Assembly: GCF_017745675.1 (NCBI RefSeq)
Contig: NZ_JAFLJM010000018.1
Location: forward strand, 1-64,000
Direction: 5' to 3'
From: Alkalihalobacillus sp. BA299
GTDB lineage: Bacteria > Bacillota > Bacilli > Bacillales > Bacillaceae_F
Length of the DNA: 64,000 bases
The notes beneath the pieces are model-generated. The model saw only the letters and a program-made list of their open reading frames with translations. It was not told where the DNA came from and ran no database searches. A program made the translations under genes and the position numbers. This document shows positions 35,263 to 44,306 of this stretch, in pieces. Positions within the stretch are counted from its first letter, which is position 1. Every line of letters begins with the position of its first letter.

Positions 35263-35400
35263 ATTCTGAATGCCATTCATTTATCACAAGAGAAAAAGTT
35301 TATACTTAAACTTCAAGGGATCAATGAGCTAACACACCAAGTTTTTGAAACGATTGGAATCTACCAGATTCTAGAGACGGTACAAGGGGAGGTAGTTTGA
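35263..35400 (+). pseudogene. STAS-domain-like C-terminal fragment
   Basis: One frame reads ILNAIHLSQEKKFILKLQG then INELTHQVFETIGIYQILE before TGA at 35398. This matches the last third of STAS/anti-anti-sigma proteins (L.L.G.N..V..VFE..GI..I.E). No start codon or N-terminal half is present. It directly follows the second riboswitch. Confidence 0.45.
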
Positions 35401-35590
35401 TGTACTACGGTGGATTAACTGTTACTCATTTTAAAAAATTCTGAAAACATAGATAAAACATTACAGAGGGAAATCAATCTAGCAAAAAACATTCAATCAA
35501 AATTATTAAACGGCTCAACACCAAAAAGATACAGACTTTTCAAGAGGAGGATTAAAACCTTTAATTTCTATTTTGTTAGAGAAAAAGTTT
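35399..35590 (+). pseudogene. fragment of a RsbU/PP2C-type phosphatase gene
   Basis: ATG 35399 follows GGGGAGG and reads MYYGGLTVTHFKKF, then stops. Shifting frame at the A-run gives NIDKTLQREINLAKNIQSKLL, which matches the linker helix before PP2C/SpoIIE phosphatase domains (EI..A..IQ..LL). The phosphatase domain itself is missing. A further unassigned frame (about 35520-35668) ends KKYVIGVRKSEDYLNDND. Confidence 0.4.
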
Positions 35591-35660
35591 AAAAATTTTC
35601 CACCTCTTGCAAAAAAGTATGTCATTGGTGTAAGAAAAAGTGAAGATTATCTAAATGACA

Positions 35661-35867
35661 ATGATTGATAAGACATCAATTATTGGCATCCTATTAGGTA
35701 TCACTTCTATTTTATTAGGTTTAATTTTTAAAGGACCAAGTTTACTAGTATTATTAAATCCTGCAGCATTATTTATTATATTTTTTGGTACAGTTGCTAC
35801 GATCCTAATTGGTTTTACTGATGACGAAGAGACTTACTCCACGTTTAGTATTTCCATATTTACTTAA
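35661..35867 (+). pseudogene. truncated flagellar stator gene (MotA/MotP N-terminus)
   Basis: The frame encodes MIDKTSIIGILLGITSILL, then GLIFKGPSLLVLLNPAALF and IIFFGTVATILIGF: the first two membrane segments and GxxxKG, LLNPAA and FGT signatures of MotA/MotP. It then diverges and stops, leaving about 68 of the usual 265 residues. No ribosome binding site is evident. It lies downstream of a c-di-GMP riboswitch, a known kind of motility control, now apparently lost. Confidence 0.7.
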
Positions 35868-35870
35868 AAT

Positions 35871-36749
35871 TTACGTACCAAATCGTTTACGGTACCCACA
35901 CTTTCTACATAATTCTTCTACTGCTTCTCGTCTAGAAAAACCATCATATAATTGATTAGCACGTTCTCCTTCAATAATTTCTGAGAAAGGCTTGTCATTA
36001 ATATTACCTAAATTTATAATCCCTTCACCATCAAGACAGCAAGGAATAACCGTTCCATTTGCTAATATCCCTGCTTGATTTCTGAGCCCGTGACAAAAAC
36101 CTTTTCCGTCATCTTCTTCTTCATGCAAGCTCGGCCATTTAAACTCAATATCCTGGTTTAAGTAAATTCGCTCTGCAATTTTCACTCCGGTGCCAGGCAC
36201 CACTTTTTCTTCGATCTTATAATCAAGGTTAAATTCTTGCTCTATGATTTGGAGCACTTCACGATTACGCATCTTTTGCAAATTAGAAAGATTGTCCTCG
36301 GTTAAATTCCACAGCCTAAGGGAGACGATTAGGCTCGATTGGCTCGTTGCTTCCTTAATAAAGTCTAAGATGGTTCCTACGTATCCTTCTTTATCAGTAG
36401 AGCCTTCGTGTCCATCAAAGCTATGCAGTGAAAAATTCATTTGCCTTAATGCAGGCTTGTTCATAATTTTATGCTTTGCTTTTCGAAGTAATGTCCCATT
36501 CGTTGTAATATTAACTTTAAAGCCTTTTTCATGACTGATGTCTAATAACTGGTCTATTTTAGGGTGAAGTAGCGGCTCTCCTTTTACATGTAAATATATA
36601 TAGTCGGTATAAGGCTTAATTTGATCCAACCGTTTTGAAAAATCTTCTACTGAAATAAACTGTTTTTGTCTTTCAGTGGGAGGGCAAAAGCTGCATGCGA
36701 GGTTACAAACACTCGTAATTTCCAAATAAAATTTTTTGAACTTTTTCAA
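35871..36749 (-). CDS. radical SAM/SPASM domain protein
   Basis: The protein has 292 residues. The radical SAM cluster motif CNLACSFC (about residues 15-22, CxxxCxxC) is followed by HVKGEPLLHP and ITTNGTLL. The C-terminal SPASM-like part has VIPCCLDGEG and CRKCGYRKRF for auxiliary clusters. Such proteins modify peptides or cofactors; no precursor peptide gene was recognised beside it, so the role is open. TTG start after AGAGGAAAA. It converges with the broken MotA fragment, 3 bp from its end. Confidence 0.85.
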   Translation of the reverse strand: MKKFKKFYLEITSVCNLACSFCPPTERQKQFISVEDFSKRLDQIKPYTDYIYLHVKGEPLLHPKIDQLLDISHEKGFKVNITTNGTLLRKAKHKIMNKPALRQMNFSLHSFDGHEGSTDKEGYVGTILDFIKEATSQSSLIVSLRLWNLTEDNLSNLQKMRNREVLQIIEQEFNLDYKIEEKVVPGTGVKIAERIYLNQDIEFKWPSLHEEEDDGKGFCHGLRNQAGILANGTVIPCCLDGEGIINLGNINDKPFSEIIEGERANQLYDGFSRREAVEELCRKCGYRKRFGT

Positions 36750-36913
36750 TCGTATTTTCCTCTTTTCTTTACCAAATCAACAAGCAAATCTGTCATAAGG
36801 ATTAGTCTAAATGACGATTTTGACCTCTTTTATTATAACAAATCCCTGCAAGAGAGGAATATTGTTTCCTAGTGGGAATTTTTAAATTACATCAAATTAA
36901 GGTAAAAATAAAA

Positions 36914-37098
36914 GGCTGTTTTCGTAAACTTTGTTGCTTTTGGACCGTTTTTTGAAAATAAAATAGCCTTTTCAAGACAAATTCATTTGTCTGAACGGCT
37001 ATTTTATTTTCAAAACCTTCACGCTATGCGTGAAGAGCCAAGCATCCGCTTGGCTTACGGTCCAAAAGCTAAAAGCAACAATCTCTGAGAAAAGAGCC
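36914..37098 (+). mobile_element. 185-bp MITE, copy 3
   Basis: Almost identical to copy 2, flanked by AAATAAAA (36906-36913 and 37099-37106). Ends GGCTGTTTTC and GAAAAGAGCC. Same cloverleaf: an outer stem with GGACCGT/ACGGTCC and three inner hairpins. It fills most of the 428-bp gap between the radical SAM and DUF4145 genes; the rest of that gap shows nothing else. Confidence 0.9.
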
Positions 37099-37177
37099 AA
37101 ATAAAAAGAAACCAACTCGAATTAAAAGTTAGCTTCTATATGTAAGTAAATATATCATTTGTATAGAGGACTTTAAT

Positions 37178-37858
37178 TTAGTGGAGTTGTTGTTGAATTC
37201 GATCGTGTGTTGTTTCAATTTTCAATGGTAGAATATATAAATATTCGATTAGTCCTTCCAATAGTTCGATTAACAATCTTGCCATATCTTCATCAAGGTC
37301 TCGTTCTAATTCAAGAATTTGATGAAATTGGCTTTCAGGATGGATGAGATTTGTTAAGGATAAAATCGGCTTATTTAGGTCAAGGTGCTTTGGTAAATGC
37401 TCTAGTTGTTCTGAAAGAGATTGACCTTTGACCTTTTCACCAAGAAAACTTTTCACAACACTTTCAAGAACTCGTTTCGATAATACAGCTGTTGCTGATG
37501 GATCTTTTGACTGATAAACATTTAACGCAGAACGATAGGCACGAATAAGATCTTCAGGAATGTTTGAGTGGTTTTCTACTTGAGCAAATGGAGTTTTCGG
37601 ATCATAAATATAAACTTCAACTTCCTCATTCGTTTTCTCTAAGTAATCAGATAGCATAATCACGAAAGAAGACAGTGATTTACACTCTGGGCAATTTCCT
37701 TTAGAGAACAAACCTGTTCGGTTCGCTTGATAGTCCGCTTTCAATGAGAAACGTGCGGTTTTACTGCATTCTGGACATTTGCATTTCACCTCTTTAGGAA
37801 TTTTCACATGACCATACTGACTATAAGACAATATTGAACCTGGCAATATCCTTCTCAT
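37178..37858 (-). CDS. DUF4145-like protein with zinc ribbon
   Basis: The protein has 226 residues. The N-terminus has two Cys pairs (CKCPECSKTARF and CPECKS) that suggest a zinc ribbon. The middle (IPEDLIRAYRSALNVY, then AVLSKRVLESVVKSFLG) matches DUF4145, a helical domain found in some nuclease and restriction-type proteins and as a stand-alone protein. ATG follows GGAGG. Divergent from the HAD gene at 38036. Function unknown. Confidence 0.75.
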   Translation of the reverse strand: MRRILPGSILSYSQYGHVKIPKEVKCKCPECSKTARFSLKADYQANRTGLFSKGNCPECKSLSSFVIMLSDYLEKTNEEVEVYIYDPKTPFAQVENHSNIPEDLIRAYRSALNVYQSKDPSATAVLSKRVLESVVKSFLGEKVKGQSLSEQLEHLPKHLDLNKPILSLTNLIHPESQFHQILELERDLDEDMARLLIELLEGLIEYLYILPLKIETTHDRIQQQLH

Positions 37859-38035
37859 AATAAAATCCTCCTAAATGAAAACACAGCAAATCATAACTGG
37901 TGAATGAGTAAACTGCCGTCTTTTTATTATCATACCCAAAGTTCTATAATTGCTTATACGAAACGTTGAAAGTAAATTATTCCAAAAAAATCTGTTAGAA
38001 TAGAAATAAATCAAAATATGCTTGGAGATGATAGG

Positions 38036-38794
38036 ATGGAAATGAAAAAACAAAATAAAAAAAACATTAAATTAATAGCGATTGACATGGATGGGACATT
38101 ACTAAATGATCGTAATGAAATTTCAGCGGAAAATCGTAAAGCGATAAAAGAAGCGGAGGAACGAGGAATTCATGTTGTCATTAGTACTGGACGTACGAGA
38201 ATGACTTGTGATGACCTTGTAAAATCTCTTTCCCTTCGATCTTATTTAATTACTGTAAATGGAAGTGAAATTTGGGATGAAAATGGAAATTTAATTGAAA
38301 GACAATTACTTGAAGTAGAGCATATTAAACAAATGTGGGGGTTAAAACAACAACATAATACGTTCTGTTGGGCTGCTTCAGTAGGGAATGTATGGAAAGA
38401 AGAGTTTCCGGATGATTTTTCTGCACATGAATGGATGAAATTCGGTTTTGATGTTAAAGATGATGAAGTGCGACAATTGATTTTAGATGAATTAACAGAG
38501 AACGAAGCACTTGAAATTAGTAATTCAAGTCCTACAAATATTGAAATCAATGCTTCAGGTGTAAATAAAGCAAGAGCGATTGAAAAAGTGTGCATTCGAT
38601 TAGGAATTACGATGGACAATGTTTTAGCGATGGGAGACAGTCTAAATGATTTAGCGATGATCAAGGAAGCAGGAGTTGGCGTTGCGATGGGAAATGCCCA
38701 GAACCATGTAAAAGAATGCGCGGATTGGGTAACAACTTCAAATTTAGAGGACGGCGTAGCTGTTGCCATTCGAAAATGGGGATTAAATAATTAA
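38036..38794 (+). CDS. Cof-type HAD hydrolase
   Basis: The protein has 252 residues. Motif I is IDMDGTLLND (nucleophile Asp), motif II VISTGRT, and motif IV MGDSLNDLAMI with Lys in VNKARAIEKV. This is the Cof/HAD-IIB class, phosphatases of sugar phosphates or flavin-type compounds. Slightly short for the class (usual about 270). ATG 38036 has TTGGAG 8 nt upstream. The following 500 bp hold a repeat and a terminator. Confidence 0.88.
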   Translation: MEMKKQNKKNIKLIAIDMDGTLLNDRNEISAENRKAIKEAEERGIHVVISTGRTRMTCDDLVKSLSLRSYLITVNGSEIWDENGNLIERQLLEVEHIKQMWGLKQQHNTFCWAASVGNVWKEEFPDDFSAHEWMKFGFDVKDDEVRQLILDELTENEALEISNSSPTNIEINASGVNKARAIEKVCIRLGITMDNVLAMGDSLNDLAMIKEAGVGVAMGNAQNHVKECADWVTTSNLEDGVAVAIRKWGLNN

Positions 38795-38802
38795 TAGTTA
38801 AT

Positions 38803-39012
38803 AAGAAAAGTTTGATGGACCGAAGCGACCTCGAGCCGATGACACCTGAAACTAGACAAGAAAAGCGGAAGCGCCCGTTCAGCGGCGTATGGACTGGAGC
38901 CCTCCGTATGAGATAAAGGCAACACAGAGAGTGTAAGCGATCTGATGTTAACTTATCGTAATGAGGAGAGCGAAGTCCACTAGACGCTGGGCGCTGTAGC
39001 TAGACATCCTCG
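38803..39012 (+). repeat. dispersed palindromic repeat, copy B (types 2 and 1)
   Basis: A deleted type 2 unit (joined at AAGAAAAG|TTTGATGGACC, ending GATGACACCTGAAACTAGACA) is followed directly by a full type 1 unit from AGAAAAGCGGAAGCGCCCG to GGGCGCTGTAGCTAGACATC. Shows the units are modular. Lies in the gap after the HAD gene. Confidence 0.85.
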
Positions 39013-39042
39013 AAATTTATAAATCTTATCTTCAATTAAAAC

Positions 39043-39080
39043 AAGCCGGACCTCTTAATACTTTGAGGTTCGGCTTAGAT
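39043..39080 (+). terminator. hairpin downstream of repeat B
   Basis: AAGCCGGACCTC (39043-39054) pairs with GAGGTTCGGCTT (39065-39076) with one G-T pair, followed by AGATTT. The rest of 39081-39290 is AT-rich leader of the kinase gene with no other feature seen. Confidence 0.65.
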
Positions 39081-39290
39081 TTATTTGTTAGAATTATTGT
39101 CACATCAATTCTGCTCATATTAGGGTAAAACGACTCTTGAACAAGGAAACTAGTCATTAATTAAAAACATATATACACAATGTTTTATTGTTAAACTAAG
39201 GATTTTTTTAGAGAATACCTATATAATTAAACTATAAATGTTCTGTAAGATGTATGAACATTTTTAGGTAAGGATGGAGGAGTTATTCTT

Positions 39291-41933
39291 ATGAATCATC
39301 TAGAAGTAGTGCATCACAATATAAAATACATTTGTAGTCAGAGTCCAATTCCTATGATTGCTTTATCTAAAGATGGGATAATTGTATATAGCAATGAAGT
39401 AATTAATAGCTTAATACATAAGGATGAGAGCTTAATAGGAGCTTCTTTTTTTGATATAGTTGACGATAATTATCAGGATTATCTATATAATTCTTTAAAG
39501 TATTTAAGACAATCCATTGATTCTACTACACTTATGCTTGAATTGATGACCGTACATAAACATTGGTTAAAATTGCATTGTCGATTATTTTCAGATAAAA
39601 ATGATACGTATTTTTTAATTAGTGTAGAAGATATTACGAAGCAAATTCAACGGGATTCATTACTAAAGCTAAATCAAGAATTGCTTAATATGATTGTTAA
39701 GCCTAAATCTATACATAAAGTATTACACCGAATATCTAAAATGGTTGAAGACCATTTTGTTAGAGAAGCGTATTGCTCTATTTTCTTATTAGATAATAAT
39801 AATAGAACCAAAAATATAATTGCCCCAAGTCTTCCTAAAGAATATTATCAACGTTATTATGGTGTTGAAATTACTGAAAAAGGGTCTTGTGGGGCAGCGA
39901 TGTATCGTAAAGAACTAGTAATTGTTTCAGATATTTCTACTGACAGACTATGGGAGGACTTAGCAGAGCATACTTTATCATTCGGACTTCGTTCGTGTTG
40001 GTCTATCCCTATTTTAATAGATAATAAGGTTGTTGGATCTTTCGCTATTTATCATCCTTATCCATCAACGCCAACAACTCTTGAATTGGAAATGATTGAG
40101 ACGTGCGCTAATTTGATAGGACTAGCCATCGAACGAAGAAATACTGAAAATAGGTTAATACGTGAAACAGAAGAGCGATTTAAATTTGTCATGGATTTAA
40201 TACCAGACCTTATTGTATTTAAAGATGATCAAGGTCGCTGGATAGAAGGAAATCAAACCGCTAGAGAAAAAATTTCATATTTTAAAGACAATCATTTCAA
40301 TGAAACAGATCCAATATATCAACAATATAATGATTTTCTTTTCCAAGTCGATGAAACTGATCAATTAGCGCTACAATTTGGTACACCTATCCGAAGAGAA
40401 TTAATTCTTCCGCAACTAAACGGCGAAGAAGAAGTATTTGATATTATTAAAGTTCCTTTTTCGGATGATCATATATTGCCTAAGGGATTAGTAGTAATCG
40501 GGCGAGAGATAACCGAAAGAAAGAAAACAGAACAATTATTAGAGCGGAATGAACAAAAATTCAAATCTTTATTTGACCATAATCCAAACGGCATTTGCAT
40601 TATGGGTTTGACAGGAAAGGTGACAAGCTGTAATCGTGCTCTTGAAAAGTTACTAGGTTATTCGTTCAGTGAGCTCGCACAAAAATGTCACCAATTTGTT
40701 GCACCAGAAGATATAGATCGTGTAAGAAATTACTTCGAGAAATCATTGAATGGTGACTCTCAAAGTTATGAAATTAATGTCAAACATAAAACAGGTAATA
40801 AAGTTTATTTAAAAGTTACAAATGTACCAATTATTGTACAAGGAAGTGTTATTGGAGTTTACGGAATTATCGAGGATATAACTGAAAAAACAAAATCAGA
40901 AGAAAAACTTAAACAGACAAAGGAATTTCTAGAATCTTTAATTCATAATAGTGCAGACTGTATTGGTACATTTTCATTAGAGGGAAAACTTCTACATGTG
41001 AACCCTGCGATTGAAAATATCTATGGTTGGAAAATAGAAGAAATAGTCGATAAAAAGTTCCCTGTCCTCCCAGAAGAATTAACTGAGGAAATGAAGCAGA
41101 TTATTTCCGAAATAAAAGAAGGTAAAGATATTATCGGTCTTGAGACGAAAAGACAGAAAAAAGATGGGACGCTTATTGATGTTAGTATTACTTATTCACC
41201 TTTACAAGATGAAACAGGTCAAGTTATTGGATTTATATCTGTTTCTCGTGATATAAGCGATCGAAAACGAACAGACGAACTATTAAAAAGATCGGATAAA
41301 CTGTCTGTTATTGGTCAGCTTTCTGCAGCAGTTGCCCATGAAATTCGTAACCCATTAACATCAATCAAAGGATTTATTCAATTATTTAGAGATCGGATCG
41401 AAAAAGAATACACCGATTTAATGTTATCTGAATTAGAGCGAATTGAAGTGATCGTAACAGAATTTTTATCCTTAGCTAAACCACAAGCAAATTATTTTTT
41501 AGAAAAAGACCCAACTCTTATATTAAAAAATACACTGGCAATCATTGAAACTGAAGCATTACTAAATCAAATAGAAATCAAAAGTACAATTGATGAAAAC
41601 ACACCTTCAATCTTCTGTAATGAGCATAAGATTAAACAGGTGTTAATCAATGTATTAAAAAATGCCATTGAGGCAATGCCCAATGGCGGAACACTTCAAA
41701 TTAAAATGAAAAATGAAAATCCTTATGTCATTATTGAAATTAGTGACCAAGGTTACGGAATTCCTAAAAATAAAATCCAAAAATTAGGTGAACCTTTTTA
41801 TTCTAGTAAAGAACATGGTACGGGTTTAGGACTAATGGTTTGTTTCAAAATTATTGAAGAGCATAAAGGTACTATTACGATTGATAGTGAAGAAGGCGCA
41901 GGGACAACAGTAAGTATTAGATTGCCTGTGTAA
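39291..41933 (+). CDS. PAS-GAF-PAS-PAS-PAS sensor histidine kinase
   Basis: The protein has 880 residues with no membrane segment. PAS is at about 10-118, GAF at about 135-285 (GSCGAAMYRKELVIVSDIS; SIPILIDNKVVGSFAIY), PAS domains at about 295-410, 420-535 and 540-655, then HisKA with SAAVAHEIRNPLTSIKG and HATPase_c (NVLKNAIEAMPNGG, DQGYGI, GTGLGL). Kinase core resembles sporulation kinases KinA/KinE. ATG follows GGAGGAG. No response regulator gene is near, so it is an orphan kinase; the cytosolic signal it senses is unknown. Confidence 0.9.
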   Translation: MNHLEVVHHNIKYICSQSPIPMIALSKDGIIVYSNEVINSLIHKDESLIGASFFDIVDDNYQDYLYNSLKYLRQSIDSTTLMLELMTVHKHWLKLHCRLFSDKNDTYFLISVEDITKQIQRDSLLKLNQELLNMIVKPKSIHKVLHRISKMVEDHFVREAYCSIFLLDNNNRTKNIIAPSLPKEYYQRYYGVEITEKGSCGAAMYRKELVIVSDISTDRLWEDLAEHTLSFGLRSCWSIPILIDNKVVGSFAIYHPYPSTPTTLELEMIETCANLIGLAIERRNTENRLIRETEERFKFVMDLIPDLIVFKDDQGRWIEGNQTAREKISYFKDNHFNETDPIYQQYNDFLFQVDETDQLALQFGTPIRRELILPQLNGEEEVFDIIKVPFSDDHILPKGLVVIGREITERKKTEQLLERNEQKFKSLFDHNPNGICIMGLTGKVTSCNRALEKLLGYSFSELAQKCHQFVAPEDIDRVRNYFEKSLNGDSQSYEINVKHKTGNKVYLKVTNVPIIVQGSVIGVYGIIEDITEKTKSEEKLKQTKEFLESLIHNSADCIGTFSLEGKLLHVNPAIENIYGWKIEEIVDKKFPVLPEELTEEMKQIISEIKEGKDIIGLETKRQKKDGTLIDVSITYSPLQDETGQVIGFISVSRDISDRKRTDELLKRSDKLSVIGQLSAAVAHEIRNPLTSIKGFIQLFRDRIEKEYTDLMLSELERIEVIVTEFLSLAKPQANYFLEKDPTLILKNTLAIIETEALLNQIEIKSTIDENTPSIFCNEHKIKQVLINVLKNAIEAMPNGGTLQIKMKNENPYVIIEISDQGYGIPKNKIQKLGEPFYSSKEHGTGLGLMVCFKIIEEHKGTITIDSEEGAGTTVSIRLPV

Positions 41934-42062
41934 GGTGATAAAAATATATATACAAATATGAAATAAAGCTTAACCGTAATAGTAGATGCTCCTAAATATG
42001 ATACGAAAACCGTAACAGTATGTTCGGTACATAATATTACACAGATAGAACGGAGAATTAGA

Positions 42063-43988
42063 ATGACACAATCCCTTCCTTTTACAGTTTCAAAAACTGA
42101 ACGATTTTTTGATCGTCTAGGAGATTATGTTGGTGATGTATTTTATGATATCTTACCTGGTCATGGGTATGAGTTACGTGATGAACAAATTTATATGGCC
42201 TTTCAAGTTGAACAAGCATTTAAGAACAAAAGTGTAAGTTTTGCTGAAGCGGGGGTAGGGACAGGGAAAACATTCGTCTATTTATTATATTCGATTTGCT
42301 ACGCACGTTATATGAGAAAGCCAGCTATCATTTCTTGTGCAGATGAAACACTAATCGAACAGTTAGTTAAAAAGGGGGGCGATATAGAAAAGCTTGAAAA
42401 AGCTCTCGGCCTTACAGTCGATGTTCGTTTAGCTAAAGCACGTGAGCAGTACGTCTGTATAAAGAAATTAGATATTCTTGCAAATCAAACAGAAGATGAA
42501 GACTTATTGCGTGTCCATGAAGACATACCAAGCTTCGTTTATGATACGAGCTCTTCAATGACTGTATTTGAGCGTTACGGCGATCGCAAACAATATCCTT
42601 GGGTATCGAATCAAAAATGGGAACAGGTTGCATGGGATCCGTTACAACAATGTTCAACCTGTGAGTGGCGTCATCGTTGCGGTCAAACACTTCAACGTAA
42701 TCATTATCGTGAAGCAACCGATTTAATTATTTGCTCACATGATTTTTACATGGAGCATGTATGGACAAAAGAATCTAGAAAGCGTGAAGGACAGCTTCCT
42801 TTATTACCTGAAGCAAGTTGTGTTGTTTTTGATGAGGGACACTTACTCGAATTCGCTGCTCAAAAAGCTTTAACTTACCGTTTCCACTCTGAAACTTTAA
42901 CAACGGTATTAACGGCATACATGAATCAAAATGTTCGGGAAGAATCACTTGTTTTAATCGAAGAGATATTAGCATTACATGACGAATGGTTTGACATTTT
43001 AAGAGCTTCGGCTAATTTAGTTGAAGGATCTACCCGACTTGATGTCCCTCGTTCAAAAATGATGCTGGACTTAGCACGGAGAATAGATCATTATGTACAA
43101 GAATTATTAGAACAACTTGTGTTTGACTCTGAATTATTTACACTTGAAGATTATCACGTGAAAATAATTGAAGAATATTTAGAGTTTTTCTCATACGGAC
43201 TAAATATATTATTAAAAGAAGACGAAGGTATATTCTGGCTAGAGGAAAATAAACTTGAAACATCATTTGTAATTATGCCTCGTCTAGTCGAAGATGTTTT
43301 GAAGAAAGATGTGTTTTCACAAGGTATCCCATTTATATTTTCATCAGCAACGTTGTCAAAGAATGGTGATTTTTCGTACATTACTAATAGTCTCGGTATA
43401 ACGAACTATACTTCATTTACTGTTGCATCACCATTTGATTATGATGTACAAATGAAATTGAAAGGTCATATTGAACTCAATGAACACATGAAGTGGAAGC
43501 ATATCGGGAATTCTTTAGAAAATAACGCCGGACACTCTCTTATACTGTTTACATCAGTGGAGGAAATGAATCGTTTTCGCAAATGGGCAGATCAACGAAC
43601 ATGGGATTTTGAGATCGTCTATGAAGGAGATCAAGAAATCAGTCTTTCAGTGCAACATTTCCAGCAAAATCAATCTACAGTGCTTTGTGCATATCACTTA
43701 TGGGAAGGTCTGGATGTGCCAGGTGAGGCGCTAACACAAGTAATTATTTCATCTTTACCATTTCCACCTCATGATCCAGTATTTCAAGCGAAACGAAAAC
43801 ATGTCGTAAATCCATTAAAAGAAATTGATACCCCTTATATGCTCCTCCGTTTACGGCAAGGATTAGGTCGATTAATTCGAAGTCGTGAAGATCGTGGGAT
43901 TGCCCATATTTGGATGACAGAAAACCAAAAAGTGGCATATTTTGAAGAAATCAAAAAAATCCTGCCAACTGACCTAAAGTGGGAATGA
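42063..43988 (+). CDS. DinG/XPD-like DNA helicase
   Basis: The protein has 641 residues. Walker A is AGVGTGKTF, the DEAH-type box is VVFDEGHLLEF, and the late motifs are LWEGLDVPG and RLRQGLGRLIRS. Four cysteines (REQYVC and QQCSTCEWRHRC) fit the iron-sulfur cluster of the XPD/DinG superfamily 2 helicases. No exonuclease domain is fused, unlike the long DinG of bacilli, so this is a YoaA-like short form. It probably unwinds DNA 5' to 3' in repair. GGAG precedes ATG. Confidence 0.88.
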   Translation: MTQSLPFTVSKTERFFDRLGDYVGDVFYDILPGHGYELRDEQIYMAFQVEQAFKNKSVSFAEAGVGTGKTFVYLLYSICYARYMRKPAIISCADETLIEQLVKKGGDIEKLEKALGLTVDVRLAKAREQYVCIKKLDILANQTEDEDLLRVHEDIPSFVYDTSSSMTVFERYGDRKQYPWVSNQKWEQVAWDPLQQCSTCEWRHRCGQTLQRNHYREATDLIICSHDFYMEHVWTKESRKREGQLPLLPEASCVVFDEGHLLEFAAQKALTYRFHSETLTTVLTAYMNQNVREESLVLIEEILALHDEWFDILRASANLVEGSTRLDVPRSKMMLDLARRIDHYVQELLEQLVFDSELFTLEDYHVKIIEEYLEFFSYGLNILLKEDEGIFWLEENKLETSFVIMPRLVEDVLKKDVFSQGIPFIFSSATLSKNGDFSYITNSLGITNYTSFTVASPFDYDVQMKLKGHIELNEHMKWKHIGNSLENNAGHSLILFTSVEEMNRFRKWADQRTWDFEIVYEGDQEISLSVQHFQQNQSTVLCAYHLWEGLDVPGEALTQVIISSLPFPPHDPVFQAKRKHVVNPLKEIDTPYMLLRLRQGLGRLIRSREDRGIAHIWMTENQKVAYFEEIKKILPTDLKWE

Positions 43989-43991
43989 TTT

Positions 43992-44037
43992 ATAGTAGGC
44001 TGACTCATATTGAAGTGTCAGCCTACTATTTTTTTTA
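43992..44037 (+). terminator. terminator after the helicase gene
   Basis: ATAGTAGGCTGAC (43992-44004) and GTCAGCCTACTAT (44017-44029) form a perfect 13-bp stem, followed by eight T. Confidence 0.9.
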
Positions 44038-44188
44038 TAAAATATTTCTAAATTAAATAATTAAATACCAAATAGGATGGTGCCTTTCATTGTAAGGGTT
44101 TTCAGATTTAGAGTTTTTTAATTTTTGTAGGATTTTTAGTTTTTAAAAATATTTATATAATTCATACTATACAAGTATTCATCCCTTA

Positions 44189-44244
44189 TTGTATAATGTG
44201 TGTATACAAAAGTTTATGCTTTATACAATGAATTTTGTATAAAG
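44189..44244. promoter_or_regulatory. paired TTGTATA palindromes upstream of arginase
   Basis: TTGTATA-N7-TATACAA (44189-44209) and CTTTATACAA-N6-TTGTATAAAG (44219-44244) are two perfect inverted repeats built from the same half-site. They lie 63-118 bp before the arginase start. They look like operators for a dimeric regulator. They do not match the RocR or AhrC sites I know. Confidence 0.5.
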
Positions 44245-44253
44245 GGAATTAAG

Positions 44254-44281
44254 GTGGAACACATAGTCATAGCTGTTCCAC
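44254..44281 (+). promoter_or_regulatory. leader hairpin of the arginase gene
   Basis: GTGGAACA (44254-44261) pairs with TGTTCCAC (44274-44281), loop 12 nt, 25 nt before the start codon. No T-run. It may influence translation or mRNA stability. Confidence 0.4.
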
Positions 44282-44306
44282 TAGACTTCAGAGAGGGGAT
44301 TTTTTT

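Noticed and set aside
38242-38769. 175-codon minus-strand frame inside the HAD hydrolase gene
   Set aside because: Antisense shadow of a well-supported gene.
44221-44306. AAGGTGGAAC before arginase considered as a T-box antiterminator motif
   Set aside because: No specifier stem, no full T-box sequence and no terminator; it is one arm of a simple hairpin.
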